This document shows, piece by piece, positions 62,994 through 64,000 of a DNA stretch of 64,000 bases (position 1 is the stretch's first letter; every line of letters starts with the position of its first letter). Location: the NCBI GenBank assembly GCA_003134855.1, contig PLCS01000007.1:1-64000 (forward strand), in the 5' to 3' direction. The position numbers were made by a program, and so were the translations under genes. The notes below the pieces were generated by a model, which was not told where the DNA came from, ran no database searches, and saw only the letters and a program-made list of their open reading frames with translations. The DNA is from Acidobacteriaceae bacterium. GTDB taxonomy: Bacteria > Acidobacteriota > Terriglobia > Terriglobales > Acidobacteriaceae.

Positions 62994-63704
62994 ATGGCCA
63001 CCGCTCAATCCCCTGCCGCGACTCCCCAACGCCCAATTGTTCGCTCCGGCGTCAAGCCGCTGCGCGCCGGTGAGGGCTCGTCCTTCCTCTGGCACAAACT
63101 GCATTCGCTGCTCGGCATCATCCCGCTGGGCGCATTCCTGCTGGAACATATGCTCTCGAACTTTGAGGCGCTCAAAGGGCCCATCGCTTACGGCGAGCAG
63201 GTCCGCTTCCTCAACAGCCTGCCTATGGTGCGCGTGCTGGAGTGGGTTTTCATCTTTCTGCCCATCCTCTATCATGCCTGCTACGGCGTCTGGATCTGGC
63301 TGCGCGGCAAGTCGAACATCGTCTATTATCCCTGGGCGGGCAACTGGCTCTACGTCGCCCAGCGCTACACCGGCCTGATCGCCTTCGCCTACATTTTGCA
63401 GCATGTGATTCGACAGCGCTTCATGGGCGTCAGCTTGCCCGAGCATCCGATGGAGGCCTTCGCCAAGGTGCAGCAGGAACTGGCCAACCCCTGGATGCTG
63501 GCCGTCTACGTCATCGCGATGATCGCCATCTGCTGGCACTTCTCTTACGGCGTCTGGCTCTTCGCGGCCAAGTGGGGCATCACCCCCGGCACACGCGCTC
63601 GCAAGCGCTTCGGCTACGTCTGCGTCGCGCTCGGGCTGGGACTCGCCATCATGGGCCTCTGGAGCATCTGGGCCTTTGTTGGAAATTCAGCTTCTAGCTT
63701 CTAG
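62994..63704 (+). CDS. sdhC: Succinate dehydrogenase cytochrome b558 subunit
   Basis: A 236-residue membrane protein with five transmembrane helices, like the single-subunit anchor of B. subtilis SdhC. Candidate haem His residues lie in HKLHSLLGIIPLGAFLLEHMLSN, ILYHACYGVWIW, LQHVIRQRF and CWHFSYGVWLF. ATG 62994 follows AGGAG; an in-frame upstream stretch from 62904 lacks support. It anchors SdhAB and passes electrons to the quinone pool. sdhA follows. The final codons lie inside a 7-nt repeat array. Confidence 0.92.
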   Translation: MATAQSPAATPQRPIVRSGVKPLRAGEGSSFLWHKLHSLLGIIPLGAFLLEHMLSNFEALKGPIAYGEQVRFLNSLPMVRVLEWVFIFLPILYHACYGVWIWLRGKSNIVYYPWAGNWLYVAQRYTGLIAFAYILQHVIRQRFMGVSLPEHPMEAFAKVQQELANPWMLAVYVIAMIAICWHFSYGVWLFAAKWGITPGTRARKRFGYVCVALGLGLAIMGLWSIWAFVGNSASSF

Positions 63705-63764
63705 CCGCCAGCTTTTAGCTAAAAGCTAGAGGCTAGAAGCTAGAGGCTAGCAGCTAACAGCTAT
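63688..63764. repeat. 7-nt periodic inverted repeat array between sdhC and sdhA
   Basis: AGCTTCT, AGCTTCT, AGCCGCC, AGCTTTT, AGCTAAA, AGCTAGA, GGCTAGA, AGCTAGA, GGCTAGC, AGCTAAC, AGCTATC. It begins inside the last codons of sdhC and can fold back on itself because AGCTTCTAGC and its complement both occur. Confidence 0.75.
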
Positions 63765-63782
63765 CCGAAAGGAAAGTTATTC

Positions 63783-64000
63783 ATGGCAACACCCAGAATC
63801 ATCGTGGTTGGCGGAGGCCTGGCCGGGCTCGCGGCGGTCATCAAGATCGCCGAGGCTGGCGGCAACGTGGACTTATTTTCAATCGTCCCGGTCAAGCGCT
63901 CGCACTCGGTTTGCGCACAGGGCGGCATCAATGCGGCCAAGAACCTCAAGGGCGAGGGCGACACCACCTGGAAGCACTTCGACGACACCATCTACGGCGG
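63783..64000 (+). CDS. sdhA: Succinate dehydrogenase flavoprotein subunit, 5' part
   Basis: The frame starts at ATG 63783 after AAAGGAAAG and runs off the right edge (72 complete residues). The FAD dinucleotide fold RIIVVGGGLAGLAAVIKIAEAGG is followed by VKRSHSVCAQGGINAA, where the His (SHS) is the covalent FAD site, and GEGDTTWKHFDDTIYGG. It oxidises succinate to fumarate. It follows sdhC, and sdhB is expected beyond the window. Confidence 0.93.
   Translation, partial: MATPRIIVVGGGLAGLAAVIKIAEAGGNVDLFSIVPVKRSHSVCAQGGINAAKNLKGEGDTTWKHFDDTIYG

Overview
The window looks like a chromosomal segment of an acidobacterium (Terriglobia-like). The pointers are high-GC coding DNA, TonB-dependent receptors with an N-terminal carboxypeptidase-regulatory-like domain, HpnI-type glycosyltransferases, Gram-negative outer-membrane genes (lpxD, a PagL-like deacylase), a groESL operon under CIRCE control, and a dnaJ-hspR pair. 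This is inferred from gene content; no marker gene such as 16S rRNA is present.

Layout. 1-2.7 kb: 3' part of a large surface protein built of near-identical tandem repeats, then an integrase scrap. 3-6.2 kb: HD-domain hydrolase, dienelactone hydrolase, secreted protein, aldo/keto reductase. 6.5-18 kb: a probable plant-glycan (xyloglucan-type) locus with a GH74 enzyme, an ECF sigma / very large anti-sigma / TonB receptor operon and a GH3 lipoprotein, with IS66 and resolvase scraps between. 18-20.5 kb: gene remnants, an excisionase-like gene, a tyrosine integrase and tRNA-Arg(CCT). 20.5-23.3 kb: cobalamin riboswitch and BtuB-like receptor. 24-26.5 kb: groEL and groES with CIRCE. 27.5-31.3 kb: glf and two divergent HpnI-like glycosyltransferases. 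31.3-33.7 kb: dnaJ-hspR and higBA. 34-37.7 kb: pdxS, a DUF4238 gene, a secreted protein, hicAB. 37.8-48 kb: lpxD, ftcD, PagL-like, yebC, purQ, CpsB-like phosphatase, SDR, GT39 transferase. 48-53.6 kb: mazEF-like pair, pabBC fusion, ppx, sixA, tRNA-Leu(GAG), secG. 53.7-64 kb: padR with a membrane-anchored methyltransferase, AhpD-like protein, MBL hydrolase, aminotransferase, HAD protein, GH3/PA14 enzyme, rdgB, sdhC and the start of sdhA.

Intergenic DNA is unusually structured. I see two dispersed hairpin repeat families (A, about 100 bp, and B, starting TGGGTGCCCCA), a 106-bp MITE-like insertion with 15-bp perfect terminal inverted repeats that split one family-A copy, and 7-8 nt periodic repeats at several gene junctions, including between groES and groEL. 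At least nine genes have a -10-like hexamer 6-8 nt before the ATG and no Shine-Dalgarno, which suggests leaderless mRNAs. No CRISPR array, rRNA or intact insertion sequence was seen.
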